The notes below the pieces were generated by a model that searched no databases, was not told the DNA's origin, and saw only the letters and a list, made by a program, of their open reading frames with translations. Positions 22,419 through 31,720 of a stretch of DNA of 64,000 nt are shown here, in pieces. The first letter of the stretch is position 1. Each line of letters begins with the position of its first letter. The position numbers and the translations under genes are program-made. Origin of the DNA: an uncultured Oscillospiraceae bacterium (GTDB taxonomy: Bacteria; Bacillota; Clostridia; Oscillospirales; Oscillospiraceae); NCBI GenBank assembly GCA_944387065.1, contig CALXDM010000001.1, positions 248,001 to 312,000 on the forward strand. The letters are read 5' to 3'.

Positions 22419-24244
22419 TCCACCGTCACGCTCTTGGCCAGGTTCCGGGGCTTGTCGATGTCGCAGCCGCGCATCAGGGCCACATAGTAGGCAAACAGCT
22501 GCAGCGGCACCACCCCCAGGGAGGGCAGCAGCATGGGGTGGGTGTCCGGGATGGTGACCAGCCCGTTGGCCACCTTGCCCATCTCCTCCCGGTAGCCCTC
22601 GGTGGTCAGGGCCAGCACATCCGCCCCCCGGCTCTTCACCTCCACCACATTGCTCATGGCCTTCTCAAACAGCCGGCTGTATGTGGCCAGGGCCACCACC
22701 AACGTCCCCTGTTCGATCAGCGAGATGGTCCCGTGCTTCAGCTCCCCGGAGGCATAGGCCTCGGAGTGGATGTAGGAGATCTCCTTGAGCTTTAGCGAGC
22801 CCTCCAACCCCAGGGCATAGTCCAAGTTGCGCCCAATGTAGAATACCGAGGCATGGTTGAAGTACTGGGAGGCGTAATATTGGATGTCTGCCCGGTTTTC
22901 CAGCACCTGCTCCATCTTGGCCGGCAGCAGCAGCAGCTCCTGAACGATGGATTGGTACTCCTCCATGGCGACCGTACCCAGCCGCTGGGCCAGGTACAGC
23001 CCCAACAGGTTCAGCACCGCCAGCTGGGTGGAGTAGGCCTTGGTGGTGGCCACGGCGATCTCCGGCCCCGCCCAGGTGTACAGCACCCCGTCCGACTCCC
23101 GGGCGATGGAGGAGCCCATTACATTGACGATGGACACCACCTTTCCCCCCAGGCGCTTGGCCTCCCGCAGGGCGGCCATGGTGTCCAGCGTCTCCCCCGA
23201 CTGGCTGATGACCAGCACCAGGGTGCGGTCATCCACAATGGGCTGCTGATAGCGGAACTCCGAGGCCAACGCCACCTCCACCGGCAGGCGCAACAGCCCC
23301 TCCAGGTTGTACTTGCCCACCATGCCCACATGGTAGGACGAGCCGCAGGCCACGATGTAGATCTTGCGTATCCCTTGGATGTCCTCATCGGTGAGAGGGA
23401 AATCCTCCAGACAGACCCGCCCGTCCTGTACCCGGGGGAAGATGGCCCGGCGCAGCGCCTCGGGCTGCTCCAGGATCTCCTTGAACATGAAGTGCTCATA
23501 TCCGCCCTTTTCCGCCGCATCGATCTCCCAGTCCACATGGCTGGTCTGCTTCTCCACCGGCTGGAGGAAATGATTATAGCACCGCACCCCCTCCCGGGTG
23601 AGCACCGCCACCTCTCCGTCCTCCAGATAGATGACCTCCCTTGTGTGCTTGAGGATGGCCGTCACGTCGGAGGCAAGGAAGTTCTCCCCCTCCCCCACTC
23701 CCAAGATCAGCGGGCTGTCCCGGCGCACGGCCACCAGCTGGTCGGGGGTGTCCGCGCACAGGATGCCCAGGGCGTAGGCCCCCTCGATCCGATGCAGCAC
23801 CCGCCCCACCGCCTGGAGCAGGTCCCCCTCATAGAAATACTCGATGAGCTGAGCCACCACCTCGGTGTCCGTCTGGGAGGTAAAGGGCACCCCCTGGCGC
23901 TCTAGAAACTGCTTCAGGGCCGAGTAGTTCTCAATGATGCCGTTGTGCACCACGGCGATCCGGCCGCTACGGCTGACCTGGGGATGGGAGTTGACGTCGG
24001 AAGGAGCCCCGTGGGTAGCCCATCGGGTGTGGCCGATCCCCGTGCATCCCTGGATGGCGCGCCCCCCCTGCAGCATATCCGAGAGCACCTGGAGCCGGCC
24101 CTTGGCCTTGGCTACCTCCAGCTCCTGGCCGGTGTAGATGGCCACCCCCGCTGAGTCGTATCCCCGGTACTCCAGCCGGGCCAGCCCGTCCAACAGGATG
24201 GGGCCGGCCTGCTCCCCGCCGATATATCCTACGATTCCACACAT
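22415..24244 (-). CDS. glmS: Glutamine--fructose-6-phosphate aminotransferase (isomerizing)
   Basis: 609 residues, full length. N-terminal Ntn glutaminase with Cys2 (MCGIVGYIG), RYRGYDSAG-like EYRGYDSAG, and HTRWATHG. Two SIS domains follow (ACGSSYHVG, then ISQSGETLDT). It makes glucosamine-6-phosphate, the first step of cell-wall hexosamine synthesis. The start at 24244 is fixed by the catalytic Cys2 and GGAGGC upstream. There is no glmS ribozyme: hprK ends only 34 bp upstream. The last codons were apparently replaced by an insertion that kept the protein sequence. Confidence 0.96.
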   Translation of the reverse strand: MCGIVGYIGGEQAGPILLDGLARLEYRGYDSAGVAIYTGQELEVAKAKGRLQVLSDMLQGGRAIQGCTGIGHTRWATHGAPSDVNSHPQVSRSGRIAVVHNGIIENYSALKQFLERQGVPFTSQTDTEVVAQLIEYFYEGDLLQAVGRVLHRIEGAYALGILCADTPDQLVAVRRDSPLILGVGEGENFLASDVTAILKHTREVIYLEDGEVAVLTREGVRCYNHFLQPVEKQTSHVDWEIDAAEKGGYEHFMFKEILEQPEALRRAIFPRVQDGRVCLEDFPLTDEDIQGIRKIYIVACGSSYHVGMVGKYNLEGLLRLPVEVALASEFRYQQPIVDDRTLVLVISQSGETLDTMAALREAKRLGGKVVSIVNVMGSSIARESDGVLYTWAGPEIAVATTKAYSTQLAVLNLLGLYLAQRLGTVAMEEYQSIVQELLLLPAKMEQVLENRADIQYYASQYFNHASVFYIGRNLDYALGLEGSLKLKEISYIHSEAYASGELKHGTISLIEQGTLVVALATYSRLFEKAMSNVVEVKSRGADVLALTTEGYREEMGKVANGLVTIPDTHPMLLPSLGVVPLQLFAYYVALMRGCDIDKPRNLAKSVTVE

Positions 24245-24278
24245 ACGCGCTTGCCTCCAGGCTCTTGATGGTTTGGCC

Positions 24279-25235
24279 TCACATCGGCCCGGGCCCCAGC
24301 TCTCCCGCCTCCCGCTGGATGTGCGCGTCCACCTGATTGGCAAACTCCAGCGCCGCGTTATGGCCCATTTTCTTGTTTCGGTTGTTCATGGCGGCCACCT
24401 CGATGATCACCGCCAGGTTCCGCCCCGGCTTGACCGGGATGGTGAGGGTGGGCACTTCCACATCCAGCAGGGTGGTGAAGAACTCATCCGCGCCCAGCCG
24501 GTCGTACACCGCCCCGTCCTGCCACACCTCCAGGTTGATCAGCAGGTCCACCGCGCAGTCAAACTTCACCGCGGACATGCCAAACAGCCGGCGCACATCC
24601 ACCACCCCGATGCCCCGCAGCTCGATGTAGTGGCGGATCAGCTCCGGGGCGGTGCCCGAAAGGCGGTTGTTCAGCCCCCGGCGGATCTCCACCGCGTCGT
24701 CGGCGATGAGTCGGTGGCCCCGCTTGACCAGCTCGATGGCCGTCTCGCTCTTGCCCACCCCCGACTCACCCATCAGCAGCACTCCTTCCCCGTACACCTC
24801 CACCAGCACCCCGTGGCGGGTGATGGTGGGGGACAGGGCCATGCGCAGGTAGGCGATGAGGGTGCTCATGATGTTGGCGGTGTTCTCCTGGGTGCGCAGC
24901 ACCACCCGCCCGTGCTTGCGGGCCATCTCTAGCAGCTCGGGAAAGGGCTCCAGCCCCCGGGCCAGGATCACCGCCGGCACCTGGTAGCCCAGCAGCATGT
25001 CAAACCGGTCCCGCCGCTGCTCCCCGGTCAGCCGCTCCAGATAGGAGGTCTCCACCAGGCCGATCATCTGGATGCGTTTCTCGTCAAAGTAATCGAAAAA
25101 GCCGGTCAGCTGCATCCCGGCCCGGTTGACGTCCTCGGTGGTGATCTCCCCTTCCCGGTATCCTTCGGGGCCGTAGAGCACCTCAAAGTTGAAGTTGTCG
25201 ATGATGCTGCCCAGGCGGATCGCCGCGCCGGCCAT
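24279..25235 (-). CDS. hprK: HPr kinase/phosphorylase
   Basis: 318 residues. Walker A GESGVGKSE near 158, the HPrK signature ELRGIGVVDVRRLFG near 206, and the N-terminal domain typical of Gram-positive versions. It phosphorylates Ser46 of HPr to set carbon catabolite repression. GGGAGGGATGG precedes the ATG. It lies upstream of glmS in the same direction, probably one transcript linking sugar sensing with hexosamine synthesis. Confidence 0.95.
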   Translation of the reverse strand: MAGAAIRLGSIIDNFNFEVLYGPEGYREGEITTEDVNRAGMQLTGFFDYFDEKRIQMIGLVETSYLERLTGEQRRDRFDMLLGYQVPAVILARGLEPFPELLEMARKHGRVVLRTQENTANIMSTLIAYLRMALSPTITRHGVLVEVYGEGVLLMGESGVGKSETAIELVKRGHRLIADDAVEIRRGLNNRLSGTAPELIRHYIELRGIGVVDVRRLFGMSAVKFDCAVDLLINLEVWQDGAVYDRLGADEFFTTLLDVEVPTLTIPVKPGRNLAVIIEVAAMNNRNKKMGHNAALEFANQVDAHIQREAGELGPGPM

Positions 25236-25330
25236 GGGCCATCCCTCCCTTTCCGTGGCTTTAGTATAATCGTCCCTATTCTACCACAGATTGCCCGGGA
25301 AAAAAATAGGCGTTTGCGGAAATTTCAGGC

Positions 25331-25359
25331 TTGATTTTTTGGCGAATATCTGCTAAGAT
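25331..25359 (+). promoter_or_regulatory. rpmB promoter
   Basis: TTGATT (25331-25336), 17-bp spacer, TAAGAT (25354-25359), about 50 bases before the gene and divergent from hprK. Confidence 0.65.
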
Positions 25360-25410
25360 AGCGTAGTTATCGTGTGAACGCAAATCTGAGCAGCAAGGAG
25401 GTTTGTCAAT

Positions 25411-25599
25411 ATGGCCAAATGTGAGTTTTGCGGCAAGGGCGTCAGGTTCGGCATCCAAGTCTCCCATTCCCACCGTCGCTCCAACCGCCCCTGGAAGCCC
25501 AACGTCAAGCGCGTAAAGGCTGTGGTGGACGGCACTCCCAAGCACGTTTCTGTGTGCACCCGCTGCCTGCGCTCCGGCAAGGTCACCCGCGCGGTGTGA
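25411..25599 (+). CDS. rpmB: 50S ribosomal protein L28
   Basis: 62 residues, the usual length. Zinc-binding Cys pairs (CEFCG, CTRC), the SHSHRRSNRPWKPN segment and CLRSGKVTRAV end identify L28. AAGGAGG lies before the ATG. Single gene with its own promoter and a terminator at 25620. Confidence 0.97.
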   Translation: MAKCEFCGKGVRFGIQVSHSHRRSNRPWKPNVKRVKAVVDGTPKHVSVCTRCLRSGKVTRAV

Positions 25600-25619
25600 G
25601 CTTGCATCCCAGAGGTTGA

Positions 25620-25659
25620 AATGCCCGCTGCGCTGGCCCCGCCAGCCAGGGGGCATTTT
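25620..25659 (+). terminator. rpmB terminator
   Basis: AATGCCC / GGGCATT outer stem with an inner GCTGGC/GCCAGC stem, followed by TTTTC. Confidence 0.6.
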
Positions 25660-25764
25660 CGTTTGCCCCACATTTGCCCCATTGCTTCCCGTTGGCCCTC
25701 GGGCCTTCGCGGGATTCGACCGGCGGCCCACGGCCTGGGCCGCCCCGATCTGGAGGTCTCTGCC

Positions 25765-26349
25765 ATGATGCCCATACCTGCCGCCTATCCCTTCCCCACC
25801 CCCCTGGGCACGCTGCTGCTGGCCAGCGACGGCCAGGCCATCACCGGAGCCTGGTTCCAGGACCGGCCCCGGCCGCTGCGCATCCCCGCCATAGCTGGGG
25901 ACAATCCCGCCTTGACCCTGGCCAAGGGTTGGCTGGAGGCCTATTTCCAGGGCCGGGATCCCGGCCCCTTGCCTCCTCTGCGCCTGGTGGGCACCCCCTT
26001 CCAGCAGGAAGTCTGGCAGCAGCTGCTGACCATCCCCTACGGCCAGGCCACCACCTATGGGGAGCTAGCCGCCGCCCTGGCCCGGCAGCGGAAGCTGCCT
26101 GCCCTGTCCCCCCGGGCGGTGGGCAGCGCCCTGGGGCGCAACCCGGTGGCCATCCTGGTGCCCTGCCACCGGGTGCTGGGCCGGGATGGCTCCCTCACCG
26201 GCTATGCCTGGGGTCTGGAGCGCAAGCGTGCCCTGCTGGAGCTGGAGGGCGTGACAGGGCTGCCCCTCCAAGGCGGCCATCCCACCCTGGATCAGGGGGG
26301 CCACACGGCCCCCAGGAAGCGGGACAGCACTCCTCCCACAATTGAGTGA
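25765..26349 (+). CDS. ogt: Methylated-DNA--protein-cysteine methyltransferase
   Basis: 194 residues. Active-site ILVPCHRVLGRDGSLTGYAWG near residues 131-150, with the helix-turn-helix TTYGELAAALA before it. It removes O6-methylguanine by suicidal transfer to Cys. The C-terminus runs about 25 residues beyond the family norm and is Pro/Thr/Gly-rich. The ATG at 25765 is supported by GGAGGT; a second ATG follows directly. A terminator ends the unit. Confidence 0.93.
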   Translation: MMPIPAAYPFPTPLGTLLLASDGQAITGAWFQDRPRPLRIPAIAGDNPALTLAKGWLEAYFQGRDPGPLPPLRLVGTPFQQEVWQQLLTIPYGQATTYGELAAALARQRKLPALSPRAVGSALGRNPVAILVPCHRVLGRDGSLTGYAWGLERKRALLELEGVTGLPLQGGHPTLDQGGHTAPRKRDSTPPTIE

Positions 26350-26351
26350 AA

Positions 26352-26386
26352 CGGCCGGGGATGTTAACCATCCCCGGCCGCTTTTT
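26352..26386 (+). terminator. ogt terminator
   Basis: 12-bp perfect stem CGGCCGGGGATG / CATCCCCGGCCG with a TTAAC loop, then CTTTTT. Confidence 0.85.
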
Positions 26387-26479
26387 GAGCCGGTAATATG
26401 TCTCCCGGCATAGACAATCAAAATTAAACAGCGCGGGGGGCTGGGAATCCCCCCTTCCCGGCGCCCCGTTGGATCCGGT

Positions 26480-27496
26480 TTAGAGCCAGGATTGCTCCGC
26501 CTCCGGCTCCTGTTCTGTCCGGGCCTGGCGGGCCATCAGGCTGCCCATCACCTGCTGAGGATCCTTGCCCTGGTAGAGCACTTCATAGGCCCCAAAGGTG
26601 ATGGGCATCTCCACCCCAGCCTTGTCCGCCAGCTCCTTGGCGCTGGCCGCGGCATAGTAGCCCTCCACCACCGCGCCCCCCAGCTCCTCCATGGCCTGCT
26701 GGACGCTCTTGCCCTGGCCCACCAGGATACCCGCCCGGCGGTTTCGGGAGTGCATGGAGGTACATGTGACGATCAGATCGCCCAGTCCCGCCAGCCCCGC
26801 GAAGGTCTCCTTCCGCGCCCCCATGGCCACCCCCAGCCGGGCCATCTCCGTCAGCCCTCGGGTCATCAGCATGGCCTTGGTATTGTCCCCATAGCCCATG
26901 CCGTCACAACAGCCGGCGCACAGGGCGATCACGTTTTTCATGGCCGCCCCCACCTCCACCCCCACGATGTCCGGGGAGGTATAAATGCGAAAGCGCTGGT
27001 TCATGAACATCTCCTGCACCAGTACCGCCGCCTGCCGGTCCTCACAGGCCACCACCACCGCCGTGGGCAGCCGCCGGCCCACCTCTTCGGCGTGGGAGGG
27101 GCCGGAGAGCACCACCACCGGCCGCCCTCCGCCCAGCTCCTGTTCCGCCACCTGGTGCAGCAGCAGCGAGCTGCCCCGCTCGATGCCCTTGGAGGCCAGC
27201 ACCACCGGTGTTCCTGGATCGGCCAGCCCCCCCAGCCGCCTGGCGGTCTCCCGCACAGCGAAGGAGGGAGTGGCAAGTACAATTGCCTGACAGCCTTTCA
27301 CGCAAGCCAGATCGGTGGTCAGCTCCAGCCCCTCCGGCAGCGACACCCCGGGCAGCATGGGGTTCTCCCGCTCCGCCCGCAGCCGGTCACACTCCTGCCG
27401 CGTGTGGCTCCATAGGGCCACCTGGTGACCATTCTCCAGCAGCACCAGGGCCAGGGCGGTGCCCCAGGCCCCGCTGCCAATCACCGCCGCTCTCAT
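26480..27496 (-). CDS. gpsA: NAD(P)-dependent glycerol-3-phosphate dehydrogenase
   Basis: 338 residues. N-terminal GSGAWGTALA Rossmann motif, LASKGIE, VLSGPSHAEEV, and the C-terminal KNVIALCAGCCDGMGYGDN catalytic region with its Lys. It makes sn-glycerol-3-phosphate for phospholipid synthesis. It overlaps plsY by 4 bp, so the enzyme and its downstream acyltransferase are co-translated. Confidence 0.96.
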   Translation of the reverse strand: MRAAVIGSGAWGTALALVLLENGHQVALWSHTRQECDRLRAERENPMLPGVSLPEGLELTTDLACVKGCQAIVLATPSFAVRETARRLGGLADPGTPVVLASKGIERGSSLLLHQVAEQELGGGRPVVVLSGPSHAEEVGRRLPTAVVVACEDRQAAVLVQEMFMNQRFRIYTSPDIVGVEVGAAMKNVIALCAGCCDGMGYGDNTKAMLMTRGLTEMARLGVAMGARKETFAGLAGLGDLIVTCTSMHSRNRRAGILVGQGKSVQQAMEELGGAVVEGYYAAASAKELADKAGVEMPITFGAYEVLYQGKDPQQVMGSLMARQARTEQEPEAEQSWL

Positions 27497-28299
27497 GGCT
27501 GCACCCCCTGGCCGGCGTCATCCGCCGGGTCTCTGCCATCCTCCGGGGCAGTATCCTCTGAGGCAGAGGATTCCACTGGATGGGTGTCTTGGCCTGCCTC
27601 CGTGTCTGCCGGGCCCGCCACCCGTTTGAGGGCGGCGCCCCCCCGGTGGAGGGAGAACTTAGACTCCGTGCCCTGGACCAGGCGCTGGATGTTGCCCCGG
27701 TGCTTCCACAGGATGAGTCCGCCGATGGCAATGGCCAGCAGGGTGACCAGGGTGTCCTGATAGACCAGGCCGGAGGCGAAGGGGAAGCTCAGCCCCGCCC
27801 AGCACGAGCCCAGGGACACATACCGGGTGAGCCCCGCCAGCAGCGCAAAACCTCCCCACACCACCAGGGCCACCCGCCAGTCCAGCATCAGGGCGATGGC
27901 CCCGCCGGACAGGATACCCTTACCCCCCCGAAACTGGAAGGTGCACGGGTACATATGTCCCAGCAGGCAGAACAGCCCTGACCAGTACTTGCTCAGTGGG
28001 ACCAACGCCGGGGAGAGCAGGCTGGCGATCCAGGCGGAAAACCCCACCGCCAGCACCGCCTTGAGCACATCGGACAGAAGGACCACCGCGGTGAGCTTCC
28101 CGCCGAAGGTGCGATGGAAGTTGGTCAGGCCGGCGTTGCCGCTGCCGTGGGCGCGCACGTCGTCCCGAAGGATGTAGCGGGAGACCACCACCGCCCCGTT
28201 GAAGCAACCCAGGAAGTAGGCCACCACCGCCATCCCAGCCCCCGCCAGGGCCAGCCATCCCCAGGTGACGCCCGAGTGCTGAATCATGTGTGAGAGCAT
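27493..28299 (-). CDS. plsY: Acyl-phosphate:glycerol-3-phosphate acyltransferase PlsY
   Basis: 268 residues, five or so membrane helices. PlsY motifs: GSGNAGLTNFHRTFG (about 52-66), FRGGKGILSG (about 122-131) and the later GGLILWKHRGNIQRL. The C-terminal 50 residues are an acidic, Glu/Asp/Ser/Pro-rich cytoplasmic tail absent from most PlsY. Acts on the gpsA product; gpsA follows with a 4-bp overlap. Confidence 0.92.
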   Translation of the reverse strand: MLSHMIQHSGVTWGWLALAGAGMAVVAYFLGCFNGAVVVSRYILRDDVRAHGSGNAGLTNFHRTFGGKLTAVVLLSDVLKAVLAVGFSAWIASLLSPALVPLSKYWSGLFCLLGHMYPCTFQFRGGKGILSGGAIALMLDWRVALVVWGGFALLAGLTRYVSLGSCWAGLSFPFASGLVYQDTLVTLLAIAIGGLILWKHRGNIQRLVQGTESKFSLHRGGAALKRVAGPADTEAGQDTHPVESSASEDTAPEDGRDPADDAGQGVQP

Positions 28300-28303
28300 G
28301 GGC

Positions 28304-29632
28304 TCAATCCTCCTTGTCCCCCTTCTGCCGGATGGTGATGCGCACCGGGGTTCCCATCAGGCCGAAGGTATTGCGAATCTGATTTTCCAGGTAACGCTGG
28401 TACGAGAAGTGAAACAGCCGAGCATCGTTGCAGAAGATCACGAAGTGGGGGGGCTTGACGCCGATCTGGGTCATATAGTAGATCTTCAGTCTGCGCCCCT
28501 TGTCCGTGGGGGGCTGGACCCGGGCCTGGGCGTCAGCCAGCACGGAATTGAGCACCCCGGTGGGGATGCGCAGGCATGCCTGCTGCACCACCTGCTGGAT
28601 CATGGGAAACAGCTGGCCCATCCGCTGGCCCGTAAGGGCTGAGAGGAAGAGGATGGGGGCATAGCTCATATAGGCCAGGTCCCGGCGCACCTCCTGCTCC
28701 ATGCGCTTCATGGTCTTGCCGTCCTTTTCCACCGCGTCCCACTTGTTGACCACGATGATGCAGGCCTTGCCCGCCTCATGGGCCAGGCCGGCCACCTTGG
28801 TATCCTGCTCGGTGACCCCCTCGTTGGCGTCGATCAGGATCAGGCACACATCGCTGCGCTCGATGGCCATCACCGCCCGGAGCACCGAGAACTTCTCGAT
28901 CCGGTCGTCCACCTTGGACTTGCGGCGCATGCCGGCGGTGTCAATGATGAGGTAGCGGCCTGTCTCGTGGGTGAACAGGGTGTCCACCGCATCCCGGGTG
29001 GTGCCCGCCCGGTCGGACACGATCACCCGCTCCTGCCCCAGGATGCGGTTGACCAGGGAGGACTTGCCTACGTTGGGCTTGCCGATGATGGCCACTTTGA
29101 CCACCTCGTCCTCCTCCTCCAGCCCCTCCTCCGGGGGGAAATGGTCCAGGCAGGCGTCCAGCAGGTCGCCGGTTCCGTGGCCATGGACGGCGGACACCGG
29201 GTATGGCTGGCCCAGCCCCAGGTTGTAAAACTCATAGACGTCCGGGTCGGTGGGCCCGGTGGAGTCCATCTTGTTCACCGCCAGCACCACCGGCTTGCCC
29301 GAGCGCTGGAGCATCCCGGCCACCTCCTGGTCGGCGGCGGTCACCCCCGTGCGGATGTCGCACACGAAGAGGATCACTTGGGCCGCGTCGATGGCGATCT
29401 GGGCCTGCTCCCGCATAAAAGACAGGATCTGGTCGTCGCTGCCCGGCTCAATGCCGCCGGTATCCACCAGGTCAAAGACCCGGCCCCCCCACTCCGCCGG
29501 GGCGTAGAGCCGGTCCCGGGTCACCCCTGGGGTGTCCTCCACGATGGACAGGCGCCGGCCGGTCAGCTTGTTAAACAGCATGGATTTGCCCACATTGGGA
29601 CGGCCCACGATGGCCACCAGCGGCCTGGGCAT
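28304..29632 (-). CDS. der: Ribosome-assembly GTPase Der (EngA)
   Basis: 442 residues, two tandem G domains: GRPNVGKS at about 9-16 with DTPG, and GKPNVGKS near 182 with DTAGMRR, each with NKxD, followed by a KH-like domain (LKIYYMTQIGVKPPHFVIF). Required for 50S assembly. The ATG at 29632 after GGAGGGATC is preferred to the longer frame, which would run 37 residues into non-coding sequence. Heads the der-plsY-gpsA transcript. Confidence 0.96.
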   Translation of the reverse strand: MPRPLVAIVGRPNVGKSMLFNKLTGRRLSIVEDTPGVTRDRLYAPAEWGGRVFDLVDTGGIEPGSDDQILSFMREQAQIAIDAAQVILFVCDIRTGVTAADQEVAGMLQRSGKPVVLAVNKMDSTGPTDPDVYEFYNLGLGQPYPVSAVHGHGTGDLLDACLDHFPPEEGLEEEDEVVKVAIIGKPNVGKSSLVNRILGQERVIVSDRAGTTRDAVDTLFTHETGRYLIIDTAGMRRKSKVDDRIEKFSVLRAVMAIERSDVCLILIDANEGVTEQDTKVAGLAHEAGKACIIVVNKWDAVEKDGKTMKRMEQEVRRDLAYMSYAPILFLSALTGQRMGQLFPMIQQVVQQACLRIPTGVLNSVLADAQARVQPPTDKGRRLKIYYMTQIGVKPPHFVIFCNDARLFHFSYQRYLENQIRNTFGLMGTPVRITIRQKGDKED

Positions 29633-29776
29633 GGCGATCCCTCCAATCGGCTGGGGTTTGCGTCGGCCCCAGTATACCAGATTCCCGGGGAAAAGGGAAG
29701 CGGATGGGGGCGGCACATACGGACAAGCCCGCCGCAGAAGCACTCCGCGGCGGGCCGTTTCACAGGGTTCCAGCGC

Positions 29777-29968
29777 TCAGTTCTCGGCAGGAGCCTCAGC
29801 GGTGAGCGCACGACCGTTGTAGCTCATGCAGTGCTTGCACACCCGATGGGGCAGCCGGACCGCACCGCACTTGGGGCAGGTGTTGACGCTTGGGGCGGCC
29901 AGCTTCCACACGGCGCTGCGGCGCTTGTCGCGCCGCTGCTTGGACACTTTGCTCTTTGGGACAGCCAT
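29777..29968 (-). CDS. rpmF: 50S ribosomal protein L32
   Basis: 63 residues. MAVPKSKVSKQRRDKRRS start and zinc-binding CPKCG ... CKHC identify L32. The upstream yceD ends 46 bp away, the classic yceD-rpmF pair. Confidence 0.97.
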   Translation of the reverse strand: MAVPKSKVSKQRRDKRRSAVWKLAAPSVNTCPKCGAVRLPHRVCKHCMSYNGRALTAEAPAEN

Positions 29969-30014
29969 CTTGACACCTCCTTGTGCGGCCCGCGCGCCCA
30001 GGCGCGGCGCCGGG

Positions 30015-30515
30015 TCAATCCTCCTCCAACAGCTGGGCCAGTTTGGCCAGCCGAGGGTCCACCTCTTTCTTGCAGCGGCAGGGCGCCTGGTTCAGGTCGG
30101 CCCCGCAGCCGGGGCACAGCCCCTTACAGTCTGGGCTGCAGAGATTTTTTGTGTCCAAATGCAGGACAAACACCTCGCCCATCAGCTTCTCCAGGTCCAG
30201 CTGTCCGTCCCGGTCGGCCAGGACGATCTCGTCCTGGTCCCCGTCCTCCAGCTCCAGGGCGGCCAAGGTCTCATAGTCCACCGTTTTCTCCCGGGTGAAG
30301 GGCTGGGCGCAGCGGTCGCACACCAGGCTGAGCCTCCCCTTCAGTTCGGCCTGCAGCACCAGCGCTCCCGCCCGGTTGCGCACGGCCCCCTCCACCTCAA
30401 TGGGCCAGGGGGCGGGGCGCGTCCCGTTCCACTCCAGCCCGCTCAGATCCAGGGCGAAGTGGAAGGGCAGGGTCTGACCAGGCTGGGCGGCGATCCGCCT
30501 CAAATCCAGTTTCAT
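30015..30515 (-). CDS. YceD/DUF177 family protein
   Basis: 166 residues. Conserved LSLVCDRCAQPF (about 80-91) and C-terminal CSPDCKGLCPGCGADLN; the cysteines probably bind zinc. DUF177 proteins are nearly always upstream of rpmF and are linked to ribosome assembly. The ATG at 30515 follows GAGGTGTGCCC, against the longer start at 30530. Confidence 0.88.
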   Translation of the reverse strand: MKLDLRRIAAQPGQTLPFHFALDLSGLEWNGTRPAPWPIEVEGAVRNRAGALVLQAELKGRLSLVCDRCAQPFTREKTVDYETLAALELEDGDQDEIVLADRDGQLDLEKLMGEVFVLHLDTKNLCSPDCKGLCPGCGADLNQAPCRCKKEVDPRLAKLAQLLEED

Positions 30516-30662
30516 GGGCACACCTCGCATAATGGCACGAATGGTATTATACTAAAAAGCCCTCTGGTTGTCAAACCCTTTCTTGCATCTTTCTCTCTTT
30601 TTTCCCGGGAAAATCTGTGCTATGATGGGCCTGACCCATCTCATCGGACAGGAGGCCCTGCT

Positions 30663-31631
30663 GTGAAAGAGCGCACCATCGGATCTGACGACGCTGGCCA
30701 GCGGCTGGACCGCTATCTGGCCAAAGCCCTGCCCCTGCTCCCCGCCCCCCTGGCCCAGAAGTACATCCGCCTCAAGCGGGTCAAGCTCAACGGCAAGGGC
30801 GCCCGGCGGGACACCCGCCTGCAGCCCGGGGACGTGCTCCAGCTGTACATCAACGACGAGTTCTTTGATACCCCCAGCCGGGACAACGCCTTTCTGTCCG
30901 TGTTCCGGCCCCAGCTGGACATCGTGTATGAGGACGAGAACCTGCTGCTGATCAACAAGCGCCCCGGGGTGGTGGTCCACCCCGACCAGCATGAGCGGGT
31001 ACACACCCTCATCACCCACATCCAGGCCTATCTCTATCAAAAAAAGGAGTGGTCCCCCTATTGGGAGCACGCCTTCGCTCCCGCCCTGTGCAACCGCATC
31101 GACCGGAACACCGGCGGGCTGGTCATCGCCGCCAAGAACGCCGAGACCCTGCGGGTGATGAACCAGAAGATCCGGGACCGGGAGCTGACCAAGCTGTACC
31201 TGTGCGTGGTCCGGGGGGACATGCGTCCACCCGAGGGCCAGCTGAAGGGTTTTATCCTGAAAAATGAGGACAAGGCCCAGGTGAAGGTCTATGACCACCC
31301 GGTACCCGGGGGAAAGACCGCCCTCACCTTATATAGAACACTGGCTGCGGGAAACGGCCTTTCCCTGCTGGAGTGCGACCTCATCACCGGGCGCACCCAC
31401 CAGATCCGGGCCCAGCTGGCCGCCGCGGGGCATCCCCTCTTGGGGGATGGGAAGTATGGCCGGGAGCGGGACAATAAGCAGTATGGCCGGGCTTATCAGG
31501 CCCTGTGCTCCTACAAGCTGCGCTTCCAGTTCACCACCGACGCCGGCTGCCTGAACCACCTCAACGGCCGGGAGTGGACGGTGCGGGAGGTGGACTTTGT
31601 ACAGGAGTACTTCCCCAATTTCAAGCTGTGA
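30663..31631 (+). CDS. RluA-family rRNA pseudouridine synthase
   Basis: 322 residues. N-terminal S4-like domain (SDDAGQRLDRYLAKALP ... QKYIRLKRVKLNGK), then the catalytic domain with NRIDRNTGGLVIAAK containing the active Asp, and GRTHQIRAQLAAAGHPLLGDGKYG. GTG start at 30663 after AGGAGG; longer upstream frames are antisense to rpmF/yceD. The exact target uridine cannot be told. Confidence 0.92.
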   Translation: MKERTIGSDDAGQRLDRYLAKALPLLPAPLAQKYIRLKRVKLNGKGARRDTRLQPGDVLQLYINDEFFDTPSRDNAFLSVFRPQLDIVYEDENLLLINKRPGVVVHPDQHERVHTLITHIQAYLYQKKEWSPYWEHAFAPALCNRIDRNTGGLVIAAKNAETLRVMNQKIRDRELTKLYLCVVRGDMRPPEGQLKGFILKNEDKAQVKVYDHPVPGGKTALTLYRTLAAGNGLSLLECDLITGRTHQIRAQLAAAGHPLLGDGKYGRERDNKQYGRAYQALCSYKLRFQFTTDAGCLNHLNGREWTVREVDFVQEYFPNFKL

Positions 31632-31685
31632 TTTTTATGCGGTTCTACTATTTATCCGCTTCCGAAGTGGCGCTCCCAACTGCAG

Positions 31686-31714
31686 TTGCGCTCTACCCAG
31701 TGATCTGGTATGAT
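31686..31714 (+). promoter_or_regulatory. Promoter of candidate structured RNA
   Basis: TTGCGC (31686-31691), 17-bp spacer, TATGAT (31709-31714). Confidence 0.55.
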
Positions 31715-31720
31715 GTCCCC

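Noticed and set aside
24245..24278. glmS ribozyme upstream of glmS
   Set aside because: Only 34 bp separate hprK and glmS; there is no room for the ribozyme core.
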